Part shown: positions 1-12,159 of the stretch, in pieces
Layout of the letters: each line of letters opens with the position of its first letter
Position numbering within the stretch: the first letter of the stretch is position 1
NCBI GenBank assembly: GCA_018697195.1
Contig: CM031859.1
Span: 54,611,949-54,675,948 of the forward strand
Direction: 5' to 3'
Origin: Certhia americana
Taxonomy: Eukaryota; Chordata; Aves; Passeriformes; Certhiidae
DNA length: 64,000 nt
The notes under the pieces: model-generated
Told to the model about the DNA's origin: nothing
Database searches by the model: none
The model's input: only the letters and a program-made list of their open reading frames with translations
Position numbers and translations under genes: made by a program

Positions 1-1239
1 TAGATGATTTTTGTTCACACATAAGCACATGATTTAATCTTTTTTTGTAGTGTGAAGTTTGAAATGCCAGAGAGCAGGGAAAGGAATTTCAAACTTTCCA
101 GTAGGATTTCAAGTAGGGTGTTAAATCAGAATAAGGAATAATACACCAAAGAACTTCTCTGTGTACAGGCTACAGGCAAGCCTTAGCTATTTAGCTAAGT
201 AGCTCACATAGCTATTAAGGAAAAAAAAAAAATCAGTGCATGGGATTAAATCTGAAATGGGTCTTGTTCATCACTTGTATTTTGTCATTTGGTTGCCCAA
301 GCAAATCTTTTCCTAAGTTTATATAGTGTCCAACAGAAGAGAGTCCTCAGCCAAATGTAGAGTCTCTGGGCCCTACTGGAGTAATATGGAAAACGATACC
401 TTAATATTGCTCTTTGGAGACCTGGAATTGTCTTCTGTTTAGCTGTTACTTTTTTGTCATCACAGTTTGAGACACAGTTTGACAACACAGTTTAAGGTTA
501 TGAATGTTGCTCTTATGGTTAATGTGACTCTAGAGATCCAAGTTTAGTTCTTGGCTTAAGCACAGGCTTCAGCTGTTCAATAAATCTGTGTGCCTCAGCC
601 TGTAATCTGTAAAAGTCAGATAATAACATATTTCTTCCCCTATACTGTGAGACAGACCCTTCTATCTGAATGTGCCATCGGAATGCTACAGTCCACTGAT
701 CAAGGGAAAAATCATAATTTAATGTTATGCTTTCAATTAAAAAGATAAGGAAGGCAGAGAGTATGTTTTCCAAGGTCATCATTACCTGTCTTGCTTTCCT
801 ATTTTTTGCTGCAGAGTAAATGCCCCCTTTTTCTGCATATTTTTTCCAGTGAGCAGTCAGAAACAAAACCATTTATGAAGGAATCACACCTCTCTAAGAG
901 AATTACAGTGTATTGACAGAATATCAAAATGAATTGACTTCAGATCCAGAGATGAGCTTGTGCTATGCCACTAAGTCTGCATGAGTACTCCTCTTTACCA
1001 TATTTTCTTATCCTCATTAAAAGAAATTTCTTCCTCATAACAATGCAAATGACTATAAAGTTATTAAATCCCAAAGACTAATAAACACGTTCATGCAAAG
1101 CGTAGGGCATGGTGTTTGCAATATATCTTTGCAGATTTTTTGAATCTGTGTTAGTTAGTAGGTGCAATGCCATGCCATGCCAGCAAAATATATTCCTGAC
1201 ATGTATTAAAATAAGCATTCCTTTTTCATTTTCTGCAGG
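1..1239. other. Unique non-coding sequence, no feature recognised
   Basis: AT-leaning sequence with short frames only. It has a 12-base A run near 221-232 and a 117-codon minus-strand open frame at 519-872, which shows no protein-family motif and sits in low-GC DNA, so I treat it as chance. No repeat family is recognised here. Confidence 0.5.
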
Positions 1240-1476
1240 TTCTTGACTACTTTGATTCCACAACCCAATTATACTTGCTGAGAAAAAATGTATTTTGCCA
1301 GTTTTGAGTTTGCTGCCTCTCCATCTATTGAATGTTCCCTTGCTAATGCATGAGCAAAGATGCTCCCTATCTATCATCTCTAGGTCTTTCATTTTTCTAT
1401 AGACTCGTATTATGTCCCTTCTTAATATTCTGTGTTCTACAACCAATTCATCAAATCTTTTCCATTTCTCTGACAT
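1240..1476 (-). mobile_element. Ancient CR1/L3-like LINE fragment (ORF2 C-terminal end)
   Basis: Read on the minus strand, this stretch translates to a decayed end of a CR1-clade reverse-transcriptase ORF2. It shows RRDIIRVYRKMKDLEMIDRE, matching the usual 'RGDxIEVYKxxxGxxxVDRE' stretch of the family. Further on it shows RGSKLKTGKIHFFSASIIGL, matching 'RGHxFKxxxxRxxFFTQRVVxxWN'. On the plus strand it reads like the reverse complement of old CR1/L3 copies, with a 'tattatgtcccttctta' block and a 'caaatcttttcc' block. Only a few hundred bases of an element usually several kb long remain, and the frame is no longer functional. It is much more diverged than the other CR1 pieces in the window, so it is probably an old amniote insertion. 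Its exact edges are uncertain by about 50 bases. I infer the L3-like grouping from wording alone. Confidence 0.7.
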
Positions 1477-2879
1477 ATGAAAGATTTTCTGAGTCTTTGC
1501 TCAGTACCCAAGTATGAACTTCAGTTCTGTCATAACCTCTCAGAGATCACATGGCCTGTACAACACACTGGATTCTGGATAAGTCCTGAGCATTGCTTCA
1601 CAGACAGACAGACATCATAAAGGCATCTGTATTTTTCTCTATCCTATTCTTGATTTCACCTAGCTTTAAAATGTTTTTATAGTGTGCAAGCTCTTCTGCA
1701 ATGATACATAGGAAGTTCTGAAACTGGTGCAAGAGTGGGTTTCTTGCTGCTAGAGAACATTTTGCTCCCAGGTAGATGGGATTTTAGAGGACTTTTATCT
1801 GCAGCATGCATACCTACACCAGGTACAATGAGCTTTCCTCACAGAAAAGAAATCCTTTGTGATATTTGAAGGGTTTATAGGCAGTTCACATGTTCCTCCT
1901 GCTGTACCCTGAACTAAATGATTTTACAAAGACAGATTAGACTGATGAGATCTTGGCATGACAAACAAAAGTCAAAAAGGAAAATAAGGGAAAATCCTGT
2001 ACTACTTGTAAGTGTGTCATGGACTTGAAACTTTCTAGGTGAAGGTCTCTCCTAAGATACACCTCTCTGCAGAGAAAACTTCTCAGATAATATTCTGTCT
2101 GCAGAATATATTTTTTCCTGATTACTTATCAGCAACATTTCAAAGTGAACTGTGTGTCACTGAAAGATGCTAATTCAACAGTCAAGAGGACTGAAGGTCT
2201 TTCAGAAGAGCAGAGAAATAAACATGCACCCAGGAGATGTTCCAGCTCCAGTGAACTGACAACGTGGCTCAGAACAAAGGCAATTTTCTCATCTAGAAAG
2301 AATTAGTCGTCTACCTAGATTATATATTGACATGGTCCTAATTACTGTGTTATCTAAATTATTTGTAATCTAGAACTGTATCATTGTAGAGTAATGGGCC
2401 ATTTTGCAGACACAAATGCATTTACACACGACACACCGGAGCCTCATAGTGACAGCCCTCTTCTTCAGCCACGGCTGCTTCCATGGCAGCTTACCAGAGT
2501 AGATGCATGAGAATGCATGGTTTTGCTGTGGAAGACATGCAGCAGTTGCTGAGCATGTGCTTGGCAAGTATTTGTCAATGGTCTTCTTTTTCCTGCCCAG
2601 TTGCTGAACTTTACCCAGGCTGCCGCTTTAATTGCAGCATGCCAGTTTTCCTCTTGGCTTGCCTGCTGCCCTTGCCAAGCAATGCACATTAGTTTGGCCT
2701 TTGCAGTTTTCTCAGTACATGAATGTGCTTTCTTAAACCAGGGAGAAGCCATGATCTCATTTCATAAAATCCATCAGATTTTTTAAGCATTAAACTTAAG
2801 GATACGTTGGTTCACACTGATGGAGAGTCCTTATCCTTCAGTCCATTTAATTCTCAAGACATTCTCTGCTTCCCCTGCA
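1477..2879. other. Unique sequence with an unassigned minus-strand open frame at 2465-2752
   Basis: Most of this stretch is unremarkable. Between about 2400 and 2790 the GC content rises and a 95-codon minus-strand frame is open at 2465-2752. It is rich in Ala, Gln, Ser and His and matches no family I know. A short (CAGA) run lies at 1600-1612. The frame could be an old exon or retrocopy, but chance is equally likely. Confidence 0.3.
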
Positions 2880-3600
2880 GCCTTCTAAGTACGTGTTTCC
2901 TTTTCAATTCTGTTGGACAATAAGGCCAGAATTACGTACCATGCTGAGAGTAAAAACCCTGCTTCAGGAGAAACAGTCCGATTATGCCTGAATTTCATTT
3001 CAGTGCCCTGTTCCTTCTTCTGGAGCAGCAAGTGTGACAAAGCCTCAAACACCCATTTAAGATGTGTTAGTGAACCACCCCAGATCCTCTCAGCCCCCCC
3101 TAACTGAGCACTCCAGGCAGTTTGGCTGGAGCCAAGCTCTGTCCATGCTGCGTGGGGCTGCTGTGAAGGGCAGCTTTTCCGTAGCACTGTTCATGGGACA
3201 GGACAGTCAGGAACAGCTGGCAAGGCTGCCAAGCACTGAACAAGAGAGGGCACAAGCTAAGAAGCAGGAAGGACAACAATGGGCTCATCCAGTCAGATGT
3301 AGATATGCTAGTCTGAAAGGTGTCATGGCAGAGAACCTTCAGCTCCAAGGTTTTGGGCAGCCGGGCACACCTGGCAACAGGAAGGGATGGAGTTTTCCTA
3401 AGGCTGAGGATGTGTCTTTGCCACACAGCTGGGTTACTGCTCTCAGGGGACCACTGAGTGAGGCTCTCTTGGCCACGAGCAGCTGTGACATCCTCCATGT
3501 CCCTGAGCAGCTGCCCACCTGCGGGTCACACCAAGGATGGCAGAGAGTGTTGTGTTTTTACCCTGCAGCTGCTACAGTTCTTAGTCCACGTCCATGAATT
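2880..3600. other. GC-richer patch with open frames on both strands
   Basis: This patch is visibly richer in G and C than its surroundings. It is open for 177 codons on the plus strand (3064-3597) and for 132 codons on the minus strand (3100-3498). Open frames on both strands at once are expected from composition and do not indicate a gene. The translations show no domain, signal peptide or repeat I recognise. It could be a lineage-specific non-coding exon or regulatory patch, but the sequence does not say which. Confidence 0.25.
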
Positions 3601-5282
3601 TGTACTTACATGACTGCACATGCACTGCAATCACTTGGGACACAGGCACATTTTGTTATCCGCACTTTACTTCATGTCACATTTCTGTGGGGACACTGAG
3701 GGATAGAGGAAGCAAATAAAGGTTCATTGTACATGGGTTATGATGCTCAATCCAATCCAAGCCAGGTCCACAAAACAGAGAAACGAAACACACAGGAGAT
3801 ATTTCCTGTTGGCCACAGGAGTCAGACTGCTCAGGTTTATCCTCAGCCATCCCTTTTTGATGGCAATCTGCAAGTCTCCAGCTGCTGTGTTGTGAACAAC
3901 TCTCAAGAAATACTGCCAGACATCACATTCACAGCTTCATTCACTGCCAGCTCTTATATCACCTTTTGTTGGCAAACTCCATCAATGAGGACAGTTTTCT
4001 GGCAGTGATGTCAGCCAACCTTCTTCTTTATATGGCTATGTTGTTCTGCATTTGTTATCAGCTGTTGTGGTTTCTTAACTGTTTTCTTGAGAAATTTGAA
4101 TTGACATATTTGACTGCAGCTTCCAAGGTTAATCCACCTTGATTGCAGGTGTAATACTATCTTTTGGACAAGTGCTGCCCTTGAATTGGGATTGGGTTTT
4201 TTGGTTTTTTGTTGGTTTTTTTTATTTTTTAATCGAACTGTCAAACAATTAAAGGAAAAGCTAAAGAGCCTCTTCGGGGAAACAGCAGCCGGAATCCCTC
4301 TAAAATGTTCAGAAAGATATAGGAGGCAGGTCCTGCAAACCTATCAGTCAGCTTCCAAACTCCCCAGTGAGGGCTTGGAGGCTGGGGATGGTTGTTTGGG
4401 GATTAGGTGGAAGCTGTTATCACGAGCTGGCTAGGTTATGCATTTCCTTCAATTCAATCCCCACTGTGCACAGAGCCACAGTGTACCTAAGAGAGGCATG
4501 TTCTTTGCTTCCCTTTTGAGCCAAGCTCTGGCCAAAAAAGCCTTTATCAGAGAACACATTTGAGTATTGTTGTTCATTAATGATAACTGAAATGGAATGC
4601 AACCTCTTTTTCATCTCCATTGCCTCCGCTGCAATTCCTCATGGAATAAAATCTCCTGAGACTTTGCAGCACTACTAGTTGATTCCTTAAGGGAATTTAA
4701 ATACACATTGCCTAAGTCTGATAGAAGCAATGAGTTAGGTTTTTTCCCTTTGATGTTTATAGCCTGCAGTTGCAGAAAGTCTTAATCTCCTAGCTTAAGA
4801 GAAAGAGAGAGAATCATCACTGCAATTTTGTGCTTTTTTCTTGAGCACTTGCCTGCTTGCCTTTCATTTATTCATTATAATGACCAGAGGTTTGCAGCCA
4901 GTCATCAGTATGGGAGGGAGCTTGGGTGCTGTTCTTGTGGGAATTCTATATTCCCTGCAAGTGTTGCTCAATGCAGACTTTCCCTCAGAGTCAGTTAAAG
5001 TTTCCTTCCAGCCAGTCACTCTTTTCTTTTAGCAATGGGACCATATGAGGAAAAAAGTATCCTTTATTCCCTGTTAGGAAACCTCATTCTTTATCCTCAA
5101 ACCTGGGATACCTTAAAAGTCTCATTGTCTAAACATAAAGCAACACTTCAATGAAATTGTTAGTGTCTTTTTATGATGTCCCAATATTCTGATTTGACAG
5201 GTTTATAAAACAAGTGTGGGCTTTTCCTTAAAGTGTAACACCTTCTCTCTGCCAGTTAATGACATTACTTAAGTAGTCTGTG
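3601..5282. other. Unique sequence with a T-rich tract at about 4189-4237
   Basis: No gene or transposon is recognised. A T/G-rich low-complexity tract lies near 4189-4237, where T runs are interrupted by GG. Short frames in this stretch have no coding character. Confidence 0.45.
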
Positions 5283-5283
5283 T

Positions 5284-5330
5284 CATGACACTGAAGGTCA
5301 CAGGTTCAAATTCTGCTGATCAGTCAAAGC
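5284..5330 (+). other. tRNA B-box-like remnant, possible old SINE
   Basis: The string GGTTCAAATTC (5302-5312) fits the RNA polymerase III B-box consensus GGTTCRANNCC. It sits in the context 'ggtcacaggttcaaattctg', like the T-arm of a tRNA-derived SINE. I could not build a tRNA cloverleaf around it, and no clear A box lies at the usual spacing upstream. It may be a relic of a tRNA-derived SINE or a chance match. Confidence 0.2.
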
Positions 5331-7429
5331 AAATGTCATCGCAAAAGCAGTGGCTTCTTTTCTTACCCATTTTTTATCTGAGAATTGCTGCTGATGAGCA
5401 GTGCACACCCCCCTGGCATGGATGTCTCAGCAGGTGCCATTCTTGTTTCAGTACTGGAAAAACAACCTCTTATGTAATTCTCATACTGCCAAAAATCCAC
5501 ACCACAGATGAACCATCAAAATACCAGCTGAATTTACTACATGGTCAGATGAGCAGCCAGAAAATAAATACTTACCTACAATTGCAAAAAAATTGCAAAA
5601 ATTAAAATAAAACCCCAGAGTTCATAGAGTCTAGTTACAGCAAAGTTGTGTGGTATTTTATCAAAATTATGTTCTAAGCACAGGTTTAGTGACAGGAATA
5701 CATTGAAAAGATTCAGTTATATTTTGGACCATAAACTCTGGAGGGTGCACAAATAATGAGAGAAAACCATATGGAGTGGAACACCAATCTTCTTACACAT
5801 AACTGCTTGCTTTTAATTTGCCTTGTTTCTGCTTGTGCACAACTGTGAATTAGACTGTGTGCTTAGTGCCAGTGTGAAGTAATAGTATGTCACATAGTTT
5901 TAGGTCAGCTGAAAGCTAAGGCATTCTTCATAGCACTGAGTTTTCCCAGAAAAATTGCAACATTAGCTTGTGAGCATTATTAATAGGGAACTCTCTTAGC
6001 CAGGAAAACATATAGCTGAGCTTATATAGCATAATTCAGTGAAAGACGTGGAATTACAAAGTCCAGGAGGGCTTTGGCCAATGGGGAGCCAGTGTCCCAG
6101 ATGAGAAGAGGTTTTTGTCATTTGCAAGCTGCAGTGACTGCCAGACTGTAGTGGCTGGAAAGCCTCAAGGACAGTAGATGTTCTAATGGGATTTGTCCCC
6201 ACTTCTGACTTATTTTCTCATTTTATCTCTGCTTACTCCCTACCATTCTGTCTTTGCCTTGCCAGACACCAGAGGGGTGATAAACCTCCTCAGTGTTGCA
6301 ACATTAGCCTTTACCACAGAACAATTCAGTTTTTCCAAGGAAAAAGCAAGACAGTACTCCTACTTACGCTTTTCAAAGTAGAGAAAAAACCCAGGAAACA
6401 CAGTGGAAGGAAAAACATAAAAAGAGAGAAAGATGACCAATAATACGCTTGTCATGTGGCTTCTCTGCAGCAAAGAAAAAAGCTGCTGTGTAAAAGTGGT
6501 TGTCTGTTCATTTGAGAAAGCTGACACACAAAATCAGAATGAATGGCCACTCCTCTTCTAGAAAATAGCTTAGCTCATTCTCGCTCTCTAACTCTCCTGC
6601 AAAAAGGAGGAAGACTGCTGGGCTCTGTGAAATAAACATTTTTCCTATGAAGAAATGAGACAAATGAGCCCTGTCTCCCCTTCATATGTTTTTTGAACTT
6701 AGTTGCTAGTTATGGCTGGGGTCAGCACAGGTGATATCTGTGAGACACTTAAACAATTCCAACCACTGGACACATTTGTGCCATGACACAGATTTCATCA
6801 GTCCATAGAAAGCCCACAAAGTTCAATGAGGAAAATATTCCTTAGATTAATTAGAAAATTAGAGTCTGTCAGAGCCTTGAACTCAGCACTGGAAATGGAC
6901 TTACACTTTGTTTGTTCCACAGGCTGTCAACCAAAATGCAGCAGAGTACATGAGAAGTTGACCTGATGCATATGTTAAAACTTTAACATGGCAAACCACA
7001 GCAGGAAATCTTGACTATCATTTTGACCAAGAGTCCTCTTAGAGAACTGATGTTCTCATGACTAGAGCAGGTTCAAGCAATAACACATTTTTTTCAATGC
7101 CAATTCACATGTGAAAAAGTTGTCAGATTTTAAGCATTGTAGCTGCTTTTCTTTTTTCTCCGTTTCCTCTTTTTTTTCTATGCACAGTTAGATGTTATGA
7201 CCATAAATGCTGAGCAACAGTACAAAAGTAGCATAAAGGGAGGTGGCAAAGAAGAGAAATTATTGTAATAGAGCAATTTCAGTAACAAGTTGACTGATCT
7301 GAGGAGTACATGCTCACAGTTCACTCCTTGGTGGCCTTGCCTGCACCCTCAGGGAATGTTTTTAACCCTTGTAAGCCCAGACTATTGCATGTGTTTTTTA
7401 CTGTGGTGTGTTTTACAGCAGCGTTGTGC
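5331..7429. other. Unique sequence, nothing recognised
   Basis: No repeat family or gene is seen. A pyrimidine-rich tract lies at about 7146-7180. Overlapping short plus-strand frames at 6186-6443 have no coding features. Confidence 0.5.
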
Positions 7430-7483
7430 TTTGGTCTGCTGCTGATAACAAAGCTCTTTGGCCTGCTGCTGATAACAAAGCTC
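7430..7483. repeat. 27-bp tandem duplication, two copies
   Basis: Units at 7430-7456 and 7457-7483 read tttggYctgctgctgataac followed by aaagctc. They differ at one base (t in the first copy, c in the second). The match stops right after the second copy. This is a small recent tandem duplication in a GC-richer patch (about 7310-7620) that also carries a 102-codon plus-strand frame of no recognisable family. Confidence 0.9.
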
Positions 7484-8785
7484 CACGTCGGCAGGTTTGT
7501 GTCACGATGCCAACTGGCCAAAGGCTGGGGCTGGTGGCATGCAAGCAGTGCCAGCTGTTTGCAGTATGAACATTACCCATCGTCATGTCCTGATGAAAAA
7601 AGTATCCAGCTGTTTTAAATGTGAAACTTGCCATTCCCCACCTTTTAGAGAGGTGGGGTTTTTTGCCTGTGAGAAACCAGAGGAATCAGACAACTATGAG
7701 GGACAGGAAGATGTATTAAGCCTCTCTGCTGTGTGACTGTGCTTAAAAGAATGAAGAGTGCTTCATTTTGCCTTGAATGAGATGCCTAGGGTGGGATTTA
7801 TCTTTTCCAGCTTTATATGTCTGTCAAGTCCATCATCTTTATCTGAGCTAGGCAACTTCAGCTGCCTACATAGTCAGTTGAGGAGTACAGGAACTTCTAG
7901 AGGGCAAATCAATCAGTCTTATTTCAGACTCATATAGCAGTCAAAAGTAGGACCAAACATCTGCAAGTTTTTCACTAGATACTGTCTCTGGTTTGGTCAC
8001 AGGGACAGGATCCCCGTAGGCAGCCAGGGCACATCTCTGGGAGACCAGTTTATGCAACCCAAGATGATTTGCAATATGATAGCATGCAGCATGTGGAGAT
8101 GTCTGTGGCTGACCCACTCCAAACACACACTCCTGATGTAGGTGAAGATGGAAATACAGACATGCACAGTCTCATCTTTACAGAATACAAACCTTTGGAT
8201 AAGCACCAAGTACAGGTTGTACCAGACAGGATGTTCTCACTTGGTCCTTATGTACCACTGCCAAGTGTAGGTGATTCACTTGCTTAGCGCAGGCACTAAG
8301 GAAGTACTTCTCTTATGCTTTAAGAAGTAGACACCAAAGAATGCTTTTTGAGGAAAGAATATTTCTTCCTTGGCTTTCAATAAACTACTTCTCTGTGGAC
8401 ATAGGGATGACCTGATTTGGCACCTATGAACATCTTGTCCCATATTTTCATCAGTGTTATTGTTGCAATAAATATGTAGTATTGCTATTTACACTCTGTT
8501 TACAGTAGATGTAGCCAGGGCAAGAGCATGAGAAGTGGAAAGTGCAGTGCACAGATTCATTCCTTTATTTTGATTTAGTTTCTGCCATAATTAAATAACT
8601 TCGATGGTTCTCCAGATGTAGTAGACACATAATTGTAAAGATCATTGTCTTTGCTGATCTAACAGCTACACAGAGAATCCAATACAACAGACAGGACAGA
8701 AGGTAGAGCATGATGGTAAATAATTTTGTCTCTGAAAGCTATTTCCACATACTCAGTTTTTCCAAGTTGTTTTATACTCTCTCTT
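7484..8785. other. Unique sequence, nothing recognised
   Basis: Short frames occur on both strands around 7940-8290. None resembles a known protein and no repeat family is recognised. Confidence 0.45.
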
Positions 8786-8803
8786 CACACACACACACAC
8801 ACA
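8786..8803. repeat. (CA)9 dinucleotide microsatellite
   Basis: Nine uninterrupted CA units. It is short, so probably of low variability. Confidence 0.9.
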
Positions 8804-10394
8804 TGCCCCTAAATGGCTGTTGCTCTGTGAGTGTGTTTAGGGGAGTTCTTTTTGCTGTTACTGTGCACGGTGAATCAGGTTCAAGCTGATTAAATCCTTG
8901 GAGGAGAGGTATTTAGCATGGGCCTCAAGTCAGTAAAAACTATTCTTGGCATGACCCCCCCTTTCACATAAACTAATGCCAGCCTGATTTTCAGTAGTTC
9001 TGCAGTCTCTCTTCCTCCACTTGGCCCAAAATTCCTCTGTGAATTTGAGAGTGGGCACTGTCTGTGTCAGCACGTGAGCCACCTATGCTGGCAAGAACAG
9101 AGTGCAAATAGAATGCACTGGGACTTGGAACAGTTCTCTGGATTTGGCATTTAAAAATGTCAATTAATATCAGTGAAAATGAACGAAGACTTTATGCATG
9201 TTGATTTGAAGTAGTAATTTGGTGCCTCATTCTGAAACCTGCCAGCAGGACATTTGCACGGTGCACAGTGTCTCCAGGCAGAGAGTGCAGAGTACTTAGT
9301 GTCACATGCTCCAAGCCAGAACAGTTGGAATCCCTTGGGAAGTCTTTTGTTCTTACATTATTTAAGATATGGGTTCAATAATGCTTTAATGAGAATACCT
9401 AAAATGTACAAAGGGTCAATCACCCTGTAAAGGAAGAGGAAATAGTTGCAAAATGCACAGGGAGGGGCTAATGTTAGAAGTCCAAGGAAATGTGTTGCCT
9501 TAAGAAACTGCTGATGTCTTCTGTGACTAATGTATTATTGTTCATAGAACAACACAGGTTATAGACTTGCCCATGCTGCTAAATGAGGCGTTGAACCAAA
9601 CGCTTCCATACCCTAAAAAAAACCTGTTCTTTTTCTTCTGAAACTTACCAAACAAACATTTGGTTTTGTAAGAACCAAATTTAAGGGAAAACTTCTCATC
9701 TCTGAACTCCTGCAATGTCTGAGAAAACAGGAAGATATAAAATAGTGAATCAAGGGGAAGAAAACCTTGTGTTTCAGAAGCAAATACATTTTCTCAGACC
9801 AGGAAAGTAGAGTTGTAATTGTGCAACTCAGAATTTGCAACAATGTCCTTGCACTCAAAATTGCCTGAAGGTGTTTGCAATCTAATTCAGACAAATGCAA
9901 AGACAAGAGTAGTGGTTTCACTGCAAATAAGTGTTACATGGCATCCATGTATATGCTCGTGTGTGTATGTGTGTGTACGTGTAATAAAAATAATTTAAAG
10001 TATTTGAACAGCAAAATGAAAGAAGCTTACTTCATGAGAAAGTGGAGGGAAGCACCACCCACAATTGGAAAAAGAATGGTGATGCAGCCAGGAGAACCAA
10101 GGTCCCAAGCCAACAATCTGACTTGAGCTATGAGAATACATGCTGCAAAGCACCTAGAAATGTAGTTGGAGAGGAAAATGCATTTTAGGTCTGCTGTGGA
10201 GGAAAAAGTAGAATTTTTTAGTTCTGTTATTGGACATCTGTAGTAAGTGTTGCTTGACAACCAGAAATATGAGACTGGGCAGTAGGCAAAAGGTCAGAAG
10301 TGAAGAGAGTCATCAGTCAGGTAACACCTATAAGAACTGGAGCACATGAGGTCATGCAGAATTGTGCACATGGAAACCCATAACAGCTTCTCCT
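8804..10394. other. Unique sequence with a small GT-rich tract
   Basis: An impure GT tract lies at about 9957-9982. The rest shows no repeat family or gene. Open frames near 9613-10260 are short and without recognisable motifs. Confidence 0.45.
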
Positions 10395-10842
10395 GTCCTT
10401 CAGTCCAGTTCTGGGCCCCTTTCCCCAAGGAAGACATTGAGGTCCTGGAGCATTTCCAGAGAAGGGCAACAAAGCTGATGAAGGATCTAGAGAGCAGCTG
10501 CTGAGGGAGTGTTTATTCTCAAGAAAAGGAGGTTCAGGGGAGACCTTATCATTTCAGATAGCTCTTTACAGCTACCTGAAAGGCCTCTTCTCCCAAAGCC
10601 TCAAGCCGTGCAAGGGGAGGTTCAGGTTGGGCATCAGGAAGAATTTCCTCCTGGAAAGGAAGGGTTGTTAAGTATTGAAACAGGCTGCCCAGGGAGATGG
10701 TAGATTCACCATCCATGGAGGTGCTTAAGAAATGGCAGGATGTGGCACTTAGTGCTATGATCTAGTTGATAAGTTGATAATCAAAGGTTGGACTTCACGA
10801 TCTTACAGGTCTTTTCCAAGCTAATTGATCCTGTGTCATTCA
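10395..10842 (+). mobile_element. CR1 LINE fragment, 3' end
   Basis: A 5'-truncated CR1 copy in plus orientation. It runs from the ORF2 C-terminal region ('ttctgggcccc', then 'gacattgaggtcctggagca') through 'aggttcaggggagacctt' (residues RRFRGDL), 'aggaagaatttcct' and 'ggctgcccagggagatggt', into the 3' UTR ('ggttggacttcacgatctta', 'ttttccaagctaattgatcc'). The reading frame is broken by small indels, so it encodes nothing. Truncation at the 5' end is typical of CR1, and no target duplication is expected. The left edge is uncertain by about 20 bases. Confidence 0.93.
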
Positions 10843-12159
10843 CCTTTCAGTTAGTTGGACTTCTTCCATTTCAAAGCCAGGTAATCTTTAAGGTCTTGGT
10901 TGTCTTCTACCTACCTTAAGCACCTTAGATCCCCTTCTTTCACTTTTAGACCACAGCCATGTTAAAAGCAAAGCACAGCCAGCTCTTAAACTCCAGAAAG
11001 TGCTTCACACTACCTTGTTTACACACAGAAATATCAGGTGTAACATCTGAAACACCTTCTCCTCATGGAAGTAAGATATTGAGGTCAAAGCTTTGGAATT
11101 CCAGTGGTGCTGTGTATATGTAGCAGGTACTGGCACAAACAGGAACATCTCCCATTCACAGTTCCCTACTATGAAAGGAGGGCAGGTAAGTGGCAGCTGC
11201 CTTTCTGTTTCTCTCATGTGGGATATTCAACTGTTTATCTGTAATGCAGCAGCTAGATATGGATCTTGCAGAAATGCTCAGAATAGCTTATTAAGGTTTG
11301 TCACATCATCAAAACTGGCAAATTTATTTTTTTAATTAATCAGGATTTATGAATTTATAAAAAAAAAATTACATACAAAAGATGTCCTTAATCCTTGAAT
11401 GTCTTAGATGCAAGCTTATTTTCTGCTTCTCTACATAGACTGCAAAACTGACACCTTTATTTTCTCTGTGCTTGTTAGTGCTGAGAAGATTGCTGCTGTG
11501 GTCCAAGCTACAGGACCCTGGAAACTTAAGTGAATCCCTTTCCAAATTAGTTTACAGAAAGACTCCTCAGATTATATTTCGCTGAAACGAAAAGGAAACT
11601 TTCCTACCCTCTCTCTTCCTTGGAATAGGTTTCATATGCATACACAGTCTGAAAGAAAACAAATTCTACATGAGTAAGTTTATGGGGGAAGGCCATGACA
11701 TTTCCATGGAAAGTACGTGATCTTGTTCCTGTTGAGATTATTAGTTGAATTCCCATCAGTTTCAGTCACTGTTAAAGTGGAATGTGAACAAAATCCAGAA
11801 TGGCTCCCTAAGCTACCTAATAAATTTTACACAGTTTTGTTGTTTTTACGTATTTGGGTTTAGACAAATGACAGAGATATGGAAAGTGAAGAAACTAGAA
11901 GAGAAACAGAGATCTGTTTTGTCTGGACTGAAGGAATGCTGTTACAGCATGTCCTTTAAATAATAAATTGACATCGTGAGCTAAATGAAAATGTTTTCCT
12001 TTCTTAATTTCACTTTGAAACAACCAATTTTTTTGCTACTTTCTTCATATGAAATGGAACATTTTCATTGGAATTGAAGCGTTCTTGTGCAAAAATGCTG
12101 CGGAAGCAAATTTTTTCAGAATTGACAAGTTTTGTTTGCTCACCATTTCAAATTTCCAA
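10843..12159. other. Unique sequence, nothing recognised
   Basis: AT-rich around 11320-11380. A CAG|GTAAGT string near 11183-11190 looks like a splice donor but stands alone. No transposon or gene is seen. Confidence 0.45.

Noticed and set aside
9957..9982. GT microsatellite
   Set aside because: Too impure and short to list as a proper microsatellite. It is noted only within the surrounding stretch.
11183..11190. CAG|GTAAGT consensus splice donor
   Set aside because: An isolated donor string. No paired acceptor or coding frame supports an exon.
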